64,000 nucleotides of DNA from Chitinophagaceae bacterium (GTDB lineage Bacteria > Bacteroidota > Bacteroidia > Chitinophagales > Chitinophagaceae). The stretch lies in contig JADJBP010000001.1 of assembly GCA_016703625.1 (NCBI GenBank), positions 620,001 to 684,000 of the forward strand. Reading direction: 5' to 3'. Position 1 is the first letter of the stretch. Each line of letters opens with the position of its first letter. Below are positions 45,032 to 54,763 of the stretch, one piece after another. The notes beneath the pieces are model-generated. The model was not told the origin of the DNA and made no database searches. It saw only the letters and a program-made list of their open reading frames with translations. Both the position numbers and the translations under genes were made by a program.

Positions 45032-45286
45032 ATGTTTGCAAAAATTAAACAGGCTTTTTTTACCGACTCCCTCACTATTGAGTGGGATAAGGCAACTACA
45101 AATCCCTTAAAGTTCATTTTAAGGAATGATAAAGGCGAGATCTGCTCTACTTTAGATGCTATTCAAAACCAGGACCAGAAGTTTTTTAACTGGCGTGGAT
45201 TAAATGACCTGCCATATGGAAGGTATTTCCTGGAACTGAGTAATATAGAAGGTGGACAAATTTTAAAATTGGTAAAAAGGGTTTAG
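45032..45286 (+). CDS. Small hypothetical protein, lone plus-strand gene
   Basis: An 84-residue protein (FAKIKQAFFTDSLTIEWD ... YGRYFLELSNIEGGQILKLVKRV) of beta-rich character and no signal peptide. It is the only plus-strand gene between gatA and dnaB and ends 2 bp from the convergent coiled-coil gene. It looks a little like a short beta-sandwich domain, but I cannot assign it. Confidence 0.6.
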   Translation: MFAKIKQAFFTDSLTIEWDKATTNPLKFILRNDKGEICSTLDAIQNQDQKFFNWRGLNDLPYGRYFLELSNIEGGQILKLVKRV

Positions 45287-45287
45287 A

Positions 45288-45575
45288 TCACTCACTGAGT
45301 ATGCCAATACATTTGTCTATTTCGCGGATGTAGCTACTGATGTTTTTTTTCAAATGCTTTTTATCCGCATCGTTCATTTTACCGGCGGCGGCTTTTAAAA
45401 TGGTTATTTTTTCCTGGAGTGCTGTTATTTGACCGCGGTCATTTGCCTTTGCCTCCTGCAGTTCCTTTATCAGATCGCTTTGCCTTTGGTTGTCTTTCTG
45501 TAATAGCTGGTAATTCTTCAGTAGTTGCTGAAGTTTGCTGTTGATGCGTTTGATATGTTGTTCCAGTTCATTCAT
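45288..45575 (-). CDS. Small coiled-coil protein near zapA
   Basis: A 95-residue protein that is almost wholly coiled coil (LEQHIKRINSKLQQLLKNYQLL ... ITALQEKITILKAAAG; quoted in parts). Its position between pheT and zapA, and its size, suggest a ZapB-like division factor partnering ZapA. This is inference; the family is not certain. Confidence 0.65.
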   Translation of the reverse strand: MNELEQHIKRINSKLQQLLKNYQLLQKDNQRQSDLIKELQEAKANDRGQITALQEKITILKAAAGKMNDADKKHLKKNISSYIREIDKCIGILSE

Positions 45576-45595
45576 AACTGCCCTTTAATCCCTCT

Positions 45596-45615
45596 TTCTT
45601 CGACTTCGCTCAGAA
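45596..45615. repeat. Third copy of the TCGACTTCGCTC palindromic repeat
   Basis: The core TCGACTTCGCTC at 45600-45611 is flanked by complementary arms TTCT (45596-45599) and AGAA (45612-45615). Same core as at 2148 and 2182 but with different arms. Confidence 0.65.
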
Positions 45616-45738
45616 GGGGACTTTCAGAGTAAAAGTGTTTAAAGATTTTCATTATTCAAAAACCTGAATTTAGTTGTAATCTTCGCAATTTCCCCTCATC
45701 CTCAGCGTTAGCCGAAGGAATGGGGGCCAGGGGCGTCT

Positions 45739-48164
45739 TTACTTCCTGACCTCTGCACCCAATTCCTTTTCATAAGAAGCAATGATCTTTTGCATCATGC
45801 CATCGATCTCTTTATCGGTCAGTGTTTTTTCCTCATCTGAAAATGTAAAGCTGATGGCCATGGATTTTTTTCCTGCACCGATCTTTTCACTTTCAAATAT
45901 ATCAAACAAACTGATCGATGTCAATTTATTTACTTTGGCTGTGTGTGTAGCTTTTTCCACAGCTTCAAAAGGAAGCACCTTATTTACTATTATTGCCAGG
46001 TCGCGGTGCACAGCCGGGAATTTTGAAACATCTTTATGCTGAATATTTATTTTTTTGTTCAGTTTCAGCAGGCTGTCCCAATGTAAATCTGCATAAAAAA
46101 CGGGTTGCTTAATATCAAACCGGTCAAGTATACCATTGCTCACCATACCTATTTCAGCAACCATTTGGTTTTTGATGGTTGCCTGTAAACAATTTATCAG
46201 GTGCGTATTTTCGGATCGTGTATACACATCAACCTGCAAACCCAAAACATGCATTATTTTTTCAACGACGGCCTTCATAAAATAAAAATCGGCTTTTCCT
46301 GCTTTTTCCTTCCAGCTGCCGGCAGATTTATTGCCGGTTACATAAATGGCCAGGTGATTTTTCTCCGAATATTTTCCGGTTTCGTTAACCATATAGGTTT
46401 TTCCAAATTCATAAAACTTCAGGTCATTGTTTTTCCTGTTAAGATTATAGGCAATGGAAGTTAAACCGGTTTCCATCATTCCGGGCCGCATGATGTTTAA
46501 CTCCTCACTTAAATTATTGATCATCTTTACCGTATGTTGCAAAACATCATCGGTATAATAAGCACTGTTGGTAATGGAATTGGTAAATATTTCCCGGAAT
46601 CCTGAACCGGCAAGGTATTCAGCCGTCTTTTCTGTGTATGCAGCTTCATGTGCCAGTGTTTCCACGGCTGGTGCAATGCTGATGGTGTTGGGGATTTCCA
46701 CATTATCCAATCCATCAATGCGCATGATCTCTTCCACGATATCGGCAGCCATGCTGATATCGGGCTTGCTGAAAGGAACCGCAAAACGCATTTCATCTGC
46801 CCCTTCTTTGAGCAGGTCGAAACCCAGGCTGTGTAAAATATTTTTAACTGCGTCGCCATGATAATTTTTACCGCTGAGTTTTTTCAGGTAATGATATTTA
46901 AGGGCGACCTCCGTTTTTTGTTTTGGGGATGGGTATACATCTATGATATCACTGGCAATTTCACCACCGGCAATTTCTTTAATGAGTATGGCTGCTCTTT
47001 TTAAAACATGTACGGTGTTGCTGATATCAACGCCTTTTTCAAACCGGGTGGCCGCATCGGTACGCAGGCCATGCCGCAGGGATGTTTTGCGGATGTATAT
47101 GGGATTAAACCAGGCGCTCTCCAAAAATATATTTTTGGTTGAGGCAGATACGCCACTTTGTAAACCACCATATACGCCACCAATACACATGGGAGCTTCT
47201 GCATGGCAGATCATCAGGTCTTCTGCAGCAAGTTTTCTTTCCTTTTCATCCAGTGTTGTAAAAGGAGTCCCTTCCGGCAGATTTTTTATGATCACTTTTC
47301 TCCCGGTGATCGCATCCGCATCAAATGCATGTAAGGGCTGGCCGGATTCATGTAAAATAAAATTAGTGATGTCTACAATATTATTGATGGGGCGCAGGCC
47401 AATACTTTTTAATTTTTGCTGCAGCCAGCCCGGGCTTTCAGCAACCGTTACACCCTCAATGCTTACACCGGAATAACGCTGGCAGGCTTCAGTATTTTCA
47501 ATGATCACTTCCATTTGCAAACCCTGGTTATCGGGTTTAAATCCATTTTTGAAAGGCGTTTTTACTACCGTATCTTTTTTAGTGTGGTGGCACAGGTAAG
47601 CACAAACATCCCTGGCTACGCCCAAATGGCTCATGGCATCCATCCGGTTTGGGGTAAGCCCGATCTCAAAAATAAAATCATTGGTTAGTTTAAAATACCC
47701 GGCTGCAGGCATACCCACTTTAGAATCATCCGGAAGTATCATAATGCCGGCATGACTTTCGCCCAACCCGATTTCATCTTCGGCACAGATCATGCCCTGG
47801 CTTTCCACTCCACGGATCTTAGCTTTTTTCATGGTCACCGGATCGCCTGTAACCGGGTAGATGGTAGTGCCGATGGTAGCTACAACCACTTTTGGCCTAC
47901 AGCAACATTTGCAGCGCCGCATACAATTTGCAGCTTTTCAGCGTTTCCTGTATTTACCGTGGTAATTTTTAATTTATCGGCATCGGGATGTTTTTCGCAG
48001 GTGATCACTTCACCAATCAACAATCCCTCTAAACTGCCCTTTATGGTTTCATATTTATTCATGCTTTCCACTTCCAGACCGATCGAGGTAAGGATCTTAC
48101 TCAATTTTTCCGGTTCAATAATTTCGGGCATGTACTCATTAAGCCAGTTGTAACTGATGATCAT
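45739..48164 (-). CDS. pheT: Phenylalanyl-tRNA synthetase beta subunit (frameshifted)
   Basis: About 808 residues. The N-terminal part (48164-47880) contains the tRNA-binding EMAP-like domain (LLIGEVITCEKHPDADKLKI); the rest carries B3/B4 editing, B5 and core domains and ends in the ferredoxin-like anticodon-binding domain (KFPAVHRDLAIIV). Adding one A to the minus-strand A4 run at 47890-47893 gives GQKVVVATIG across the break. Being essential, the gene must be intact in the cell. pheS is not in the window. Confidence 0.96.
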
Positions 48165-48192
48165 CTGGGTATTATAATTTAATATTAGTTGG

Positions 48193-48200
48193 CAAAGATA
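48193..48200 (-). promoter_or_regulatory. -7 element of pheT
   Basis: The minus strand reads TATCTTTG, a full TAnnTTTG match, 28 bp before the pheT start. An 11-bp palindrome TGTACTGTACA at 48219-48229 lies where a -33 element or operator would be. Confidence 0.6.
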
Positions 48201-48468
48201 GTTTTTTGAATGCTTCTATGTACTGTACAGTTAGTGAAACAGGCTTTTTAATGGCTGATTCCATAAAAAACAAAAAATCCCCCGCTCAATCGATCAAGCA
48301 ATAAAAAGTGCCCGGTTAATGCAAAGCCTGATAATCTAACTATTGATTTTTAATAATGCAAGTGATCATAGAAATTCAAAAGTGTAAAAAAGAAAATCCG
48401 GGAATACTTAATTGTTAATAAAACCAACCGGATTGCGAATTGTAGTGAATATAGTTCTGTTAATTATC

Positions 48469-48565
48469 TGTGCGTAATTTATGGATAACCTTAATAAGTT
48501 ATCTTTACTGTGGAAAAGCATGGGGAAAACAACTGCAAAAAACGTATTTTGGCTGATGTGGATAA
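48469..48565 (-). promoter_or_regulatory. Cluster of DnaA-box-like sites upstream of dnaB
   Basis: Read on the minus strand the sites are TTATCCACA (48565-48557, perfect), TTTTCCACA (48517-48509, one mismatch), TTATCCATA (48488-48480, one mismatch) and TTACGCACA (48477-48469, two mismatches). All face the same way within 97 bp, next to A+T-rich DNA. This could be a DnaA-controlled dnaB promoter or part of a replication origin; the sequence alone does not decide. Confidence 0.6.
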
Positions 48566-48649
48566 AAATGAATGCATACTGATTCTTCTTTTGCCTTTAC
48601 CTTAGCCGCCCAACTAACAATAACCCATTCAAAGAGCAGGATTTAGCAC

Positions 48650-50206
48650 ATGGAACTTACTAACTTTAATAAAGACAAAAAACTGCGCCGTAAAGCGCCA
48701 CTCGATCTTGGAAACATGATGTATGGCAAGGTACCGCCCCAGGCAAAGGAACTGGAAGAAGCGGTTCTTGGAGCCATCATGCTCGAAAAAAGTGCATTCG
48801 ATACCGTGGTGGAAATTTTAAAACCAGAATGTTTTTATGTAGATGCCAATCAAAGGATCTACAAAGCCATGCAGGGGCTTGCCATTAAAAGTTTACCGAT
48901 AGACCTGCTGACCGTTGTGGAAGAATTGAAATTCAGGGAAGAACTGGATGCTGTTGGTGGCCCTTATTATGTTACCAAATTAACCAATGCGGTTGTTTCA
49001 TCGGCCAATATTGAGGCCCATTCCAGGATCGTTTTGCAGAAATTCATTCAGCGTGAACTGATACGCATCAGCGGTGAGATCATCGGCGATGCCTATGAAG
49101 ACAGTACCGATGTGTTTGATATGCTGGATGAAGCAGAAAGTAAACTTTTTGAGATCACCAATAATCACCTGCGTAAAAATTTCGACAGCATCGATACGGT
49201 ATTGGTAAAAACAATCCAGCGTATTGAAGACATGCGTAACCGGCAGGAAGATATAACGGGAGTGCCTACTGGCTTTCCATCACTCGACAGGATCACGTAC
49301 GGCTGGCAATCAACCGACCTGATCGTACTGGCAGCAAGGCCCTCGGTTGGTAAAACGGCTTTTGCACTGAACCTGGCCAGGAGTGCTGCATTACATCCTA
49401 CCAAACCAACGGCTGTTGGATTTTTTAGCCTGGAGATGAGCAGTTCGCAGCTGGTACAGCGGATCTTAAGTGCCGAAAGTGAAATATGGCTGGAGAAAAT
49501 TGCCCGTGGTAAACTGGAAGAGCATGAGATGAAGCAATTGTATAAGAACGGGATCGAACGTTTATCCAAAGCACCCATCTTTATTGATGATACTGCAGCA
49601 TTGAATATTTTTGAATTGAGAGCCAAATGCAGGCGGTTAAAAAATAAGCACAATGTAGGACTCATCATCATCGACTATTTACAGCTGATGAGCGGTGCCG
49701 GGGAAAACCGGAATGGCAACCGGGAGCAGGAGATCAGCCGCATATCCCGTGACCTGAAAGGGCTTGCCAAAGAATTACAGGTGCCCATCATCGCATTATC
49801 TCAATTAAGCCGGGAAGTGGAGAAAAGAAAAGAAGGCGCCAAGATCCCGCAGCTGAGTGACCTTCGGGAATCGGGTGCCATTGAGCAGGATGCTGATATG
49901 GTGATGTTCTTATACCGCCCCGAATATTATGATATCACCAGCAATGAAGTGGGAGAAAGTAATAAAGGTGATACTTTTGTAAAAATTGCCAAGCACCGTA
50001 ATGGCAGCCTGGATACCATAAAACTAAAAGCCCTGCTCCATATTCAGAAATTCATTGAAGAAGAAGGCGGAAGTGATTTTGCAAGTGGTTTACCGGGCGG
50101 AAAATGGAAGCCGGTTAAAACCGATGACGGTGATGGCGCTAAATTGTATATCCAGAAAGGAAGCAAGATGAATGACGGGGAGTTTGATGAGGATGCACCG
50201 TTTTAA
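48650..50206 (+). CDS. dnaB: Replicative DNA helicase
   Basis: A 518-residue hexameric helicase: N-terminal DnaB domain (PPQAKELEEAVLGAIMLE), linker, and RecA-like core with Walker A ARPSVGKTAFALN, LFIDDTAAL-type Walker region IFIDDTAALNIFEL and IIIDYLQLMSG, plus LSQLSREVEKR. It unwinds DNA at the fork. A DnaA-box cluster lies upstream. rsmE follows after 68 bp. Confidence 0.97.
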   Translation: MELTNFNKDKKLRRKAPLDLGNMMYGKVPPQAKELEEAVLGAIMLEKSAFDTVVEILKPECFYVDANQRIYKAMQGLAIKSLPIDLLTVVEELKFREELDAVGGPYYVTKLTNAVVSSANIEAHSRIVLQKFIQRELIRISGEIIGDAYEDSTDVFDMLDEAESKLFEITNNHLRKNFDSIDTVLVKTIQRIEDMRNRQEDITGVPTGFPSLDRITYGWQSTDLIVLAARPSVGKTAFALNLARSAALHPTKPTAVGFFSLEMSSSQLVQRILSAESEIWLEKIARGKLEEHEMKQLYKNGIERLSKAPIFIDDTAALNIFELRAKCRRLKNKHNVGLIIIDYLQLMSGAGENRNGNREQEISRISRDLKGLAKELQVPIIALSQLSREVEKRKEGAKIPQLSDLRESGAIEQDADMVMFLYRPEYYDITSNEVGESNKGDTFVKIAKHRNGSLDTIKLKALLHIQKFIEEEGGSDFASGLPGGKWKPVKTDDGDGAKLYIQKGSKMNDGEFDEDAPF

Positions 50207-50274
50207 AAGTAAAAAGTTAAAATTCAAAAATAAAAATGGAGAATGAATGATAAATTTGTTCTCCATTATTTTTT

Positions 50275-51003
50275 ATGGGGTTACCATTTTTTTATAAAGA
50301 AGATTTAGTTGCATCAGGCACTGATGTTGTGCTGGATGAACCCACCAGCAAGCATATGGTACAGGTGCTGCGTATGCAAAATGGTGAGCAATTACAACTT
50401 ACCAATGGGAATGGAATTTTGTTAACTGCTGAAATAACAGACAATAACAGAAAAAAATGCAGCGTAAAAGTTATTAGGTCGGTCAACGAACAACGAACAA
50501 CGAACAATATTTCAATTGCGATCTCGCTTATTAAAAACACTACCCGTTTTGAATGGTTTTTAGAAAAGGCCACAGAGATCGGTGTTACAGAAATCATCCC
50601 GCTCATTTGTGAAAGAACCGAGAAGACTGTATTTAAGTATGAACGGTTGAAAAGCATTTTGGTAAGCGCCATGCTGCAGAGCCAGCAGTGTTGGTTGCCT
50701 GTTTTGCATGAGCCCGTTCCGTTTGGAAAACTTTGGCAAAGCTCCAAAAATTTACCAAAGCCGGATGATTACCAGCAAAAATTTATTGCCCATTGCCTGG
50801 ATAGCGCCAAAAGGAATCTGAAAGACATGAACAACGAATCACTTTCTTCTAAAATCATTTTGATCGGTCCCGAAGGGGATTTTACGCCCGCTGAAATTGA
50901 CCAGGCCATGCAACATCACTTTATAGCTGTTTCACTTGGTAACAACCGGTTAAGAACGGAAACCGCAGGGGTCGCTGCAGCGGCATTATTGTGTCTTGCT
51001 TAA
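50275..51003 (+). CDS. rsmE: 16S rRNA m3U1498 methyltransferase
   Basis: A 242-residue SPOUT-class methyltransferase with KSILVSAMLQSQQCWLP, ILIGPEGDFTPAEI and LGNNRLRTETAGVAA, which form the SAM-binding trefoil knot of RsmE. It methylates U1498 in the decoding region of 16S rRNA. A three-unit ACGAACA DNA repeat at 50486-50506 encodes the stretch NEQRTTNN near residue 75. Confidence 0.93.
   Translation: MGLPFFYKEDLVASGTDVVLDEPTSKHMVQVLRMQNGEQLQLTNGNGILLTAEITDNNRKKCSVKVIRSVNEQRTTNNISIAISLIKNTTRFEWFLEKATEIGVTEIIPLICERTEKTVFKYERLKSILVSAMLQSQQCWLPVLHEPVPFGKLWQSSKNLPKPDDYQQKFIAHCLDSAKRNLKDMNNESLSSKIILIGPEGDFTPAEIDQAMQHHFIAVSLGNNRLRTETAGVAAAALLCLA
50486..50506. repeat. Heptamer tandem repeat inside rsmE
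   Basis: ACGAACA is repeated three times exactly, in frame within rsmE. It adds polar residues between two beta-strands, likely on the surface. Confidence 0.75.
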
Positions 51004-51054
51004 GTTGTCAGAATACTGCTTACATTACAGATAACTTTATTTCCTGTAATTAGT

Positions 51055-52864
51055 ATGAAAAGAAAATTATTTTGCTGCTGTCTGGTATTTAATGTTATCT
51101 GCTTTTCTGTTTACAGTCAACTATCCGGGTATAAACAAATAGACTCTGCTCAAAAGGTTCTAAAAAAGTATGACAGCAATAGTTCAGATTATTTTAAAAC
51201 ATGCTTATTTATTTCTAACAAGTATATCTTAAATGAAAATTTTGTTACGGCGCAGATCTGTCCTGATGAGATTTCTGAAAGTGATGAATTGAAAAAAATA
51301 ACTGCATTACATTATCTTCACCTTTCCTTACAATTGATAATATATTATAACAGGAATTTAAACCAGTTAGGAATCAAGGAAAGTAAAAACGCTATTGCAT
51401 TAGCAGAAAAATTAAACGACAGTTTGCTATTGCAGGATAGTTATGCGCTGCTTGGCCTTTTTTATTTCAATATTGACAGCATAAAACTATCAATTAATAA
51501 TTTAAATAAAGCTGTTGATTTTTCTCCGGGGGCTCCTGTACTTTATCCATTTGCAGATGTGATATACCTGGATGATATATTTATTGCATTGGCAGAGATA
51601 CATACGGTAAACAAAAATTATAATCAAGCCCTGGAATTTGCCCATAAGGCAAACAGGGGCTTAAAAAATTCTACAAATTATCAATCAATTGTAGAGGCTT
51701 ATAATATTACGGCTTTATTAATGTATGAATTAAAAGAAATGGATAGCAGCTTTTATTATTGTAATAAAATTGATAAAATAGCCCAATTTCTTGATAATAA
51801 TAATTATAAACTGGTTGGTTACACAGGATTGATAAAATGGTATGATACGGAAAATGAGTATAAAAAGCAAAGGAAATATATAAAAAGGATTTGAGGTAAT
51901 AAAGTCACACGAAAATTTAAATTCATTATATGTCCAAAGCTTTTTATTTACAGCTATCAAAATATTAAAAAAACATTCGGATTATGAAGATGCTATTGAT
52001 GCATTGGAACTAAAATCCAAACTTAATTGGAAAACCTTTCGAACTACACAAATTCAAATTAGTGGTATTGAAAATGCAGCATTAAAGAAAGAAGCGAAAG
52101 TTTTAAAGCTGTCCATTAATGAGATAAAGCAAAACCGAAGGATCAATAATCTCTGGTTCGCCTTTATTATTTTGATACTGTTATTAGTATCAGCTGGGTT
52201 ACTATGGTATTTATATCATCAAAAACAGAAATTAAGGGTAACCAATTTGAAATCAAAGATCAGCAGGGACCTGCATGACGATATTGGCGCTTCATTAAGC
52301 AGTATTCACATTTTTGGAGATTTGGCTACTTCGGTCTGGGATACAAAGCCTCAGCAAAGTAAAGAAATGGTCAATAAAATAACCATGCAATCAAAAGATC
52401 TAATGGAGCGGATGAGTGATATTGTATGGAGCCTGAAGCCCCCTGGTGATGAGCAGAATTCATTGACCATAAAGTTCAGGAACTTCAGCCATGATTTCCT
52501 TGCTGCCAGGGGGATTAAAACGCTTTTCGATATTGATGAGAAATTAGCAGCAATTATTGAAAATCCGCTGGTTCGTACCAACCTGCTTCTTATTGCTAAG
52601 GAAGCCATGAATAATATTGCAAAATACAGCGGTGCAGACCAGGTTGTTATATCATTACGAAAAGAAAAAGAAGAGGTCATATTTAGCATAACGGATAATG
52701 GAAAGGGGTTTGACAGACCACTGACCAATAATGGTAATGGCCTGCACAATATAGAACAGCGATGCAGTCAGCTAAAGGGCAGTTGTCTCATTAATACCTT
52801 TCCCGGAAAAGGGGTTACCATTATATGCCGTTTTCCTGTAGCTATAATTAGCCATACAGATTGA
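51055..52864 (+). CDS. NarL-type sensor histidine kinase with TPR-like sensor (frameshifted)
   Basis: About 603 residues over two frames. Signal peptide, helical repeat region resembling TPRs (NYNQALEFAHKANRGL), one membrane helix (LWFAFIILILLLVSAGLLWY), then a HisKA_3-type dimerisation domain (SRDLHDDIGASLSSIH) and HATPase (KEAMNNIAKYSGA, DNGKGF, GNGLHNIEQRC). Removing one A from the A5 run at 51882-51886 makes the frame continuous (YIKGFEVIKSHENL). Its response regulator follows after 25 bp. Confidence 0.87.
52841..52852. promoter_or_regulatory. 12-bp motif GCTATAATTAGC, copy 1
   Basis: GCTA and TAGC form 4-bp inverted arms around TAAT. The site lies in the last codons of the kinase gene, 38 bp before the response-regulator start. 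An identical 12-mer occurs at 53599-53610, before the next operon. It may be the regulator's own binding site. Confidence 0.4.
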
Positions 52865-52889
52865 TACGTTTTAAGAATACTTTTGTGTA

Positions 52890-53521
52890 ATGATACGAGT
52901 GGCCGTTTATGATGATAACAAACACAGGCGTGAAAGCCTGCAGGCGTTTATTTCCCTCTCATCTGAATTAAAGCATGCAGGTAGTTTTGAAAACTGTGCC
53001 AATATTCTGCAGGATGTAGCAGCCACATTTCCGGATATTATTTTAATGGATATTGAAATGCCGGTTGTAAACGGTTTACAAGGAGTAAAACTGGTGAAAA
53101 AGCAATATCCACATATAAAGATCATCATGCAAACGGCATTTGATGATGATGATAAAATATTTGCTGCCTTGCAGGCAGGTGCTGAAGGATATATTTTAAA
53201 ACAGCTTCCATTATTCAAATTGCCCAAAGCATTGATGAAGTTATAAAAGGTGGTGCCAGTATGAGTCCATCCATTGCATTAAAAGTGATGCGTTACTTCA
53301 GCCGGCAGCAACTGGTCATATCGCCGGATTATAATCTTTCACCTAAGGAAACTGAAGTTCTGAAACGGCTGGTACAGGGGCTCAGTTATAAAATGATTGC
53401 TGATGAACTAAGCATCAGTTATTTTACAGTAAACAACCATGTAAAAAAGATCTACGAAAAGTTGCAGGTACACTCCCAGGGCGAAGCTGTGGCACTGGTA
53501 CATAAAGAAAGACTTGTCTAG
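52890..53521 (+). CDS. NarL/LuxR-family response regulator (frameshifted)
   Basis: About 210 residues. Receiver domain with acid pair DDN and phospho-acceptor Asp in IILMDIEMP; then a LuxR-type helix-turn-helix (LSPKETEVLKRLVQGLSYK, IADELSISYFTVNNHVKKI). Adding one A to the A4 run at 53198-53201 changes LKQLPLFK to LKTASIIQIAQSIDEV and joins the two frames. It pairs with the upstream kinase and may control the exported proteins that follow. Confidence 0.87.
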
Positions 53522-53598
53522 CTTTCACTCAATACTTTCATAAAGGATTTTTTGATTACAATTCATTTGCAATTATTGTCTTATAGTTTTTGTTAGTG

Positions 53599-53610
53599 GC
53601 TATAATTAGC
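53599..53610. promoter_or_regulatory. 12-bp motif GCTATAATTAGC, copy 2
   Basis: Identical to the motif at 52841-52852; it lies 53 bp before the start of the beta-helix protein gene, a suitable place for an activator or repressor. Confidence 0.4.
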
Positions 53611-53662
53611 TATTGCAGGACATTGTCAAAGACTTTAGTTTTATTTTTCAAAATCTTCCATC

Positions 53663-54745
53663 ATGAAACAGTTATTTTTGTTCTTTGCAATACTTGTATC
53701 TTTTAATATACAGGCCGCTATCCGCACCGTCAGTAATAACCCGGCCACGCTTGCACAATTCAGCATTATACAGGCTGCCATTGATGCCAGCAGCAACGGC
53801 GATTCTGTTTTTGTACATGGTTCTCCTGATAATTATGCTGGCTTTACCATTTTAAATAAACAGTTGGTGATCATAGGCCCAGGCTGGAGCCCCGATAAAA
53901 ATTTACCGCATGTTGCCACTATAAACTCTGCAATCATATTATCCGGAAGCGGTACAACAGGAACTGAAATACAAGGCTTAACCACAACATCAACTGCTTC
54001 GGTCACTATTGCTACTTTAGGCATCAACAACATCAGGTTTATCAGGAACCACATTGTTTTTCACCAGATCTCAATTACGCCGGCCGGCACGGGTACCATT
54101 TCAGGTTACCTGTTTGAGGGTAATTGGTTTTCAGATGGAAAAATTTCGTCGAACAGCAGCTTTACACTTCAGAATTTTATTTTTCAAAACAATATATTTT
54201 TCATGAATGATTGTTGCAGCTCATTTAACATATCCGGGTTTACCAATACCGTTAATGTATTATTTAATCATAACCTCTTTTATGGCATCTCGGGGATCAA
54301 TAATATTTTCAGCAGCACAGACTGCCGTTTTCTGTTGATTACCAACAATATTTTTGTGCGACGCAATGCAACTAATGCTGTCAGCAGCACTTTCAGTAAC
54401 AACATTACATTTAATACAAGTAATAATACCCCGTGGACTGCCAATGGAAATATTGACGGAGGCGGTAATGTTGCAGGCCAGGATCCTCAAATGGTTGCCC
54501 AGGCCAGCGTTAACAGTGGAAGCGATAATGCTTTATTGGATTTTACCATAGCAGCCGGTCCGGCAAACAATTCAGGTACAGACGGAAAAGATATGGGACT
54601 GCTTTATGATGCAGCAGGCAGCCTGAACTGGGCCAATAGCCGTAACAGCCGCCTTCCCCGCATTTTTGTTATGAACATCATCAACCCGACCGTGGCAGCA
54701 GGTGCCACTATAAACATAGCTGTTGAAGCAAGAACCAGCAATTGA
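53663..54745 (+). CDS. Secreted beta-helix-like protein
   Basis: A 360-residue protein with a signal peptide (KQLFLFFAILVSFNIQA) and many short Asn/Ser/Thr-rich strands (NIRFIRNHIVFHQISITPAG; NNIFFMNDCCSS) typical of right-handed beta-helices such as adhesins or polysaccharide-active proteins. No catalytic motif is recognisable and no sorting domain is seen at its end. It starts 142 bp after the response regulator and 18 bp before the large T9SS protein. Confidence 0.7.
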   Translation: MKQLFLFFAILVSFNIQAAIRTVSNNPATLAQFSIIQAAIDASSNGDSVFVHGSPDNYAGFTILNKQLVIIGPGWSPDKNLPHVATINSAIILSGSGTTGTEIQGLTTTSTASVTIATLGINNIRFIRNHIVFHQISITPAGTGTISGYLFEGNWFSDGKISSNSSFTLQNFIFQNNIFFMNDCCSSFNISGFTNTVNVLFNHNLFYGISGINNIFSSTDCRFLLITNNIFVRRNATNAVSSTFSNNITFNTSNNTPWTANGNIDGGGNVAGQDPQMVAQASVNSGSDNALLDFTIAAGPANNSGTDGKDMGLLYDAAGSLNWANSRNSRLPRIFVMNIINPTVAAGATINIAVEARTSN

Positions 54746-54763
54746 TCCTTTTAAATTTTCAGT

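Larger units (their letters stand above)
48165..48649. other. Long intergenic region between pheT and dnaB
   Basis: No gene is visible in these 485 bp. The left end holds the pheT promoter. The centre (about 48340-48460) is A+T-rich. The right part holds four DnaA-box-like 9-mers in one orientation. The region must also include the dnaB promoter. Confidence 0.6.
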
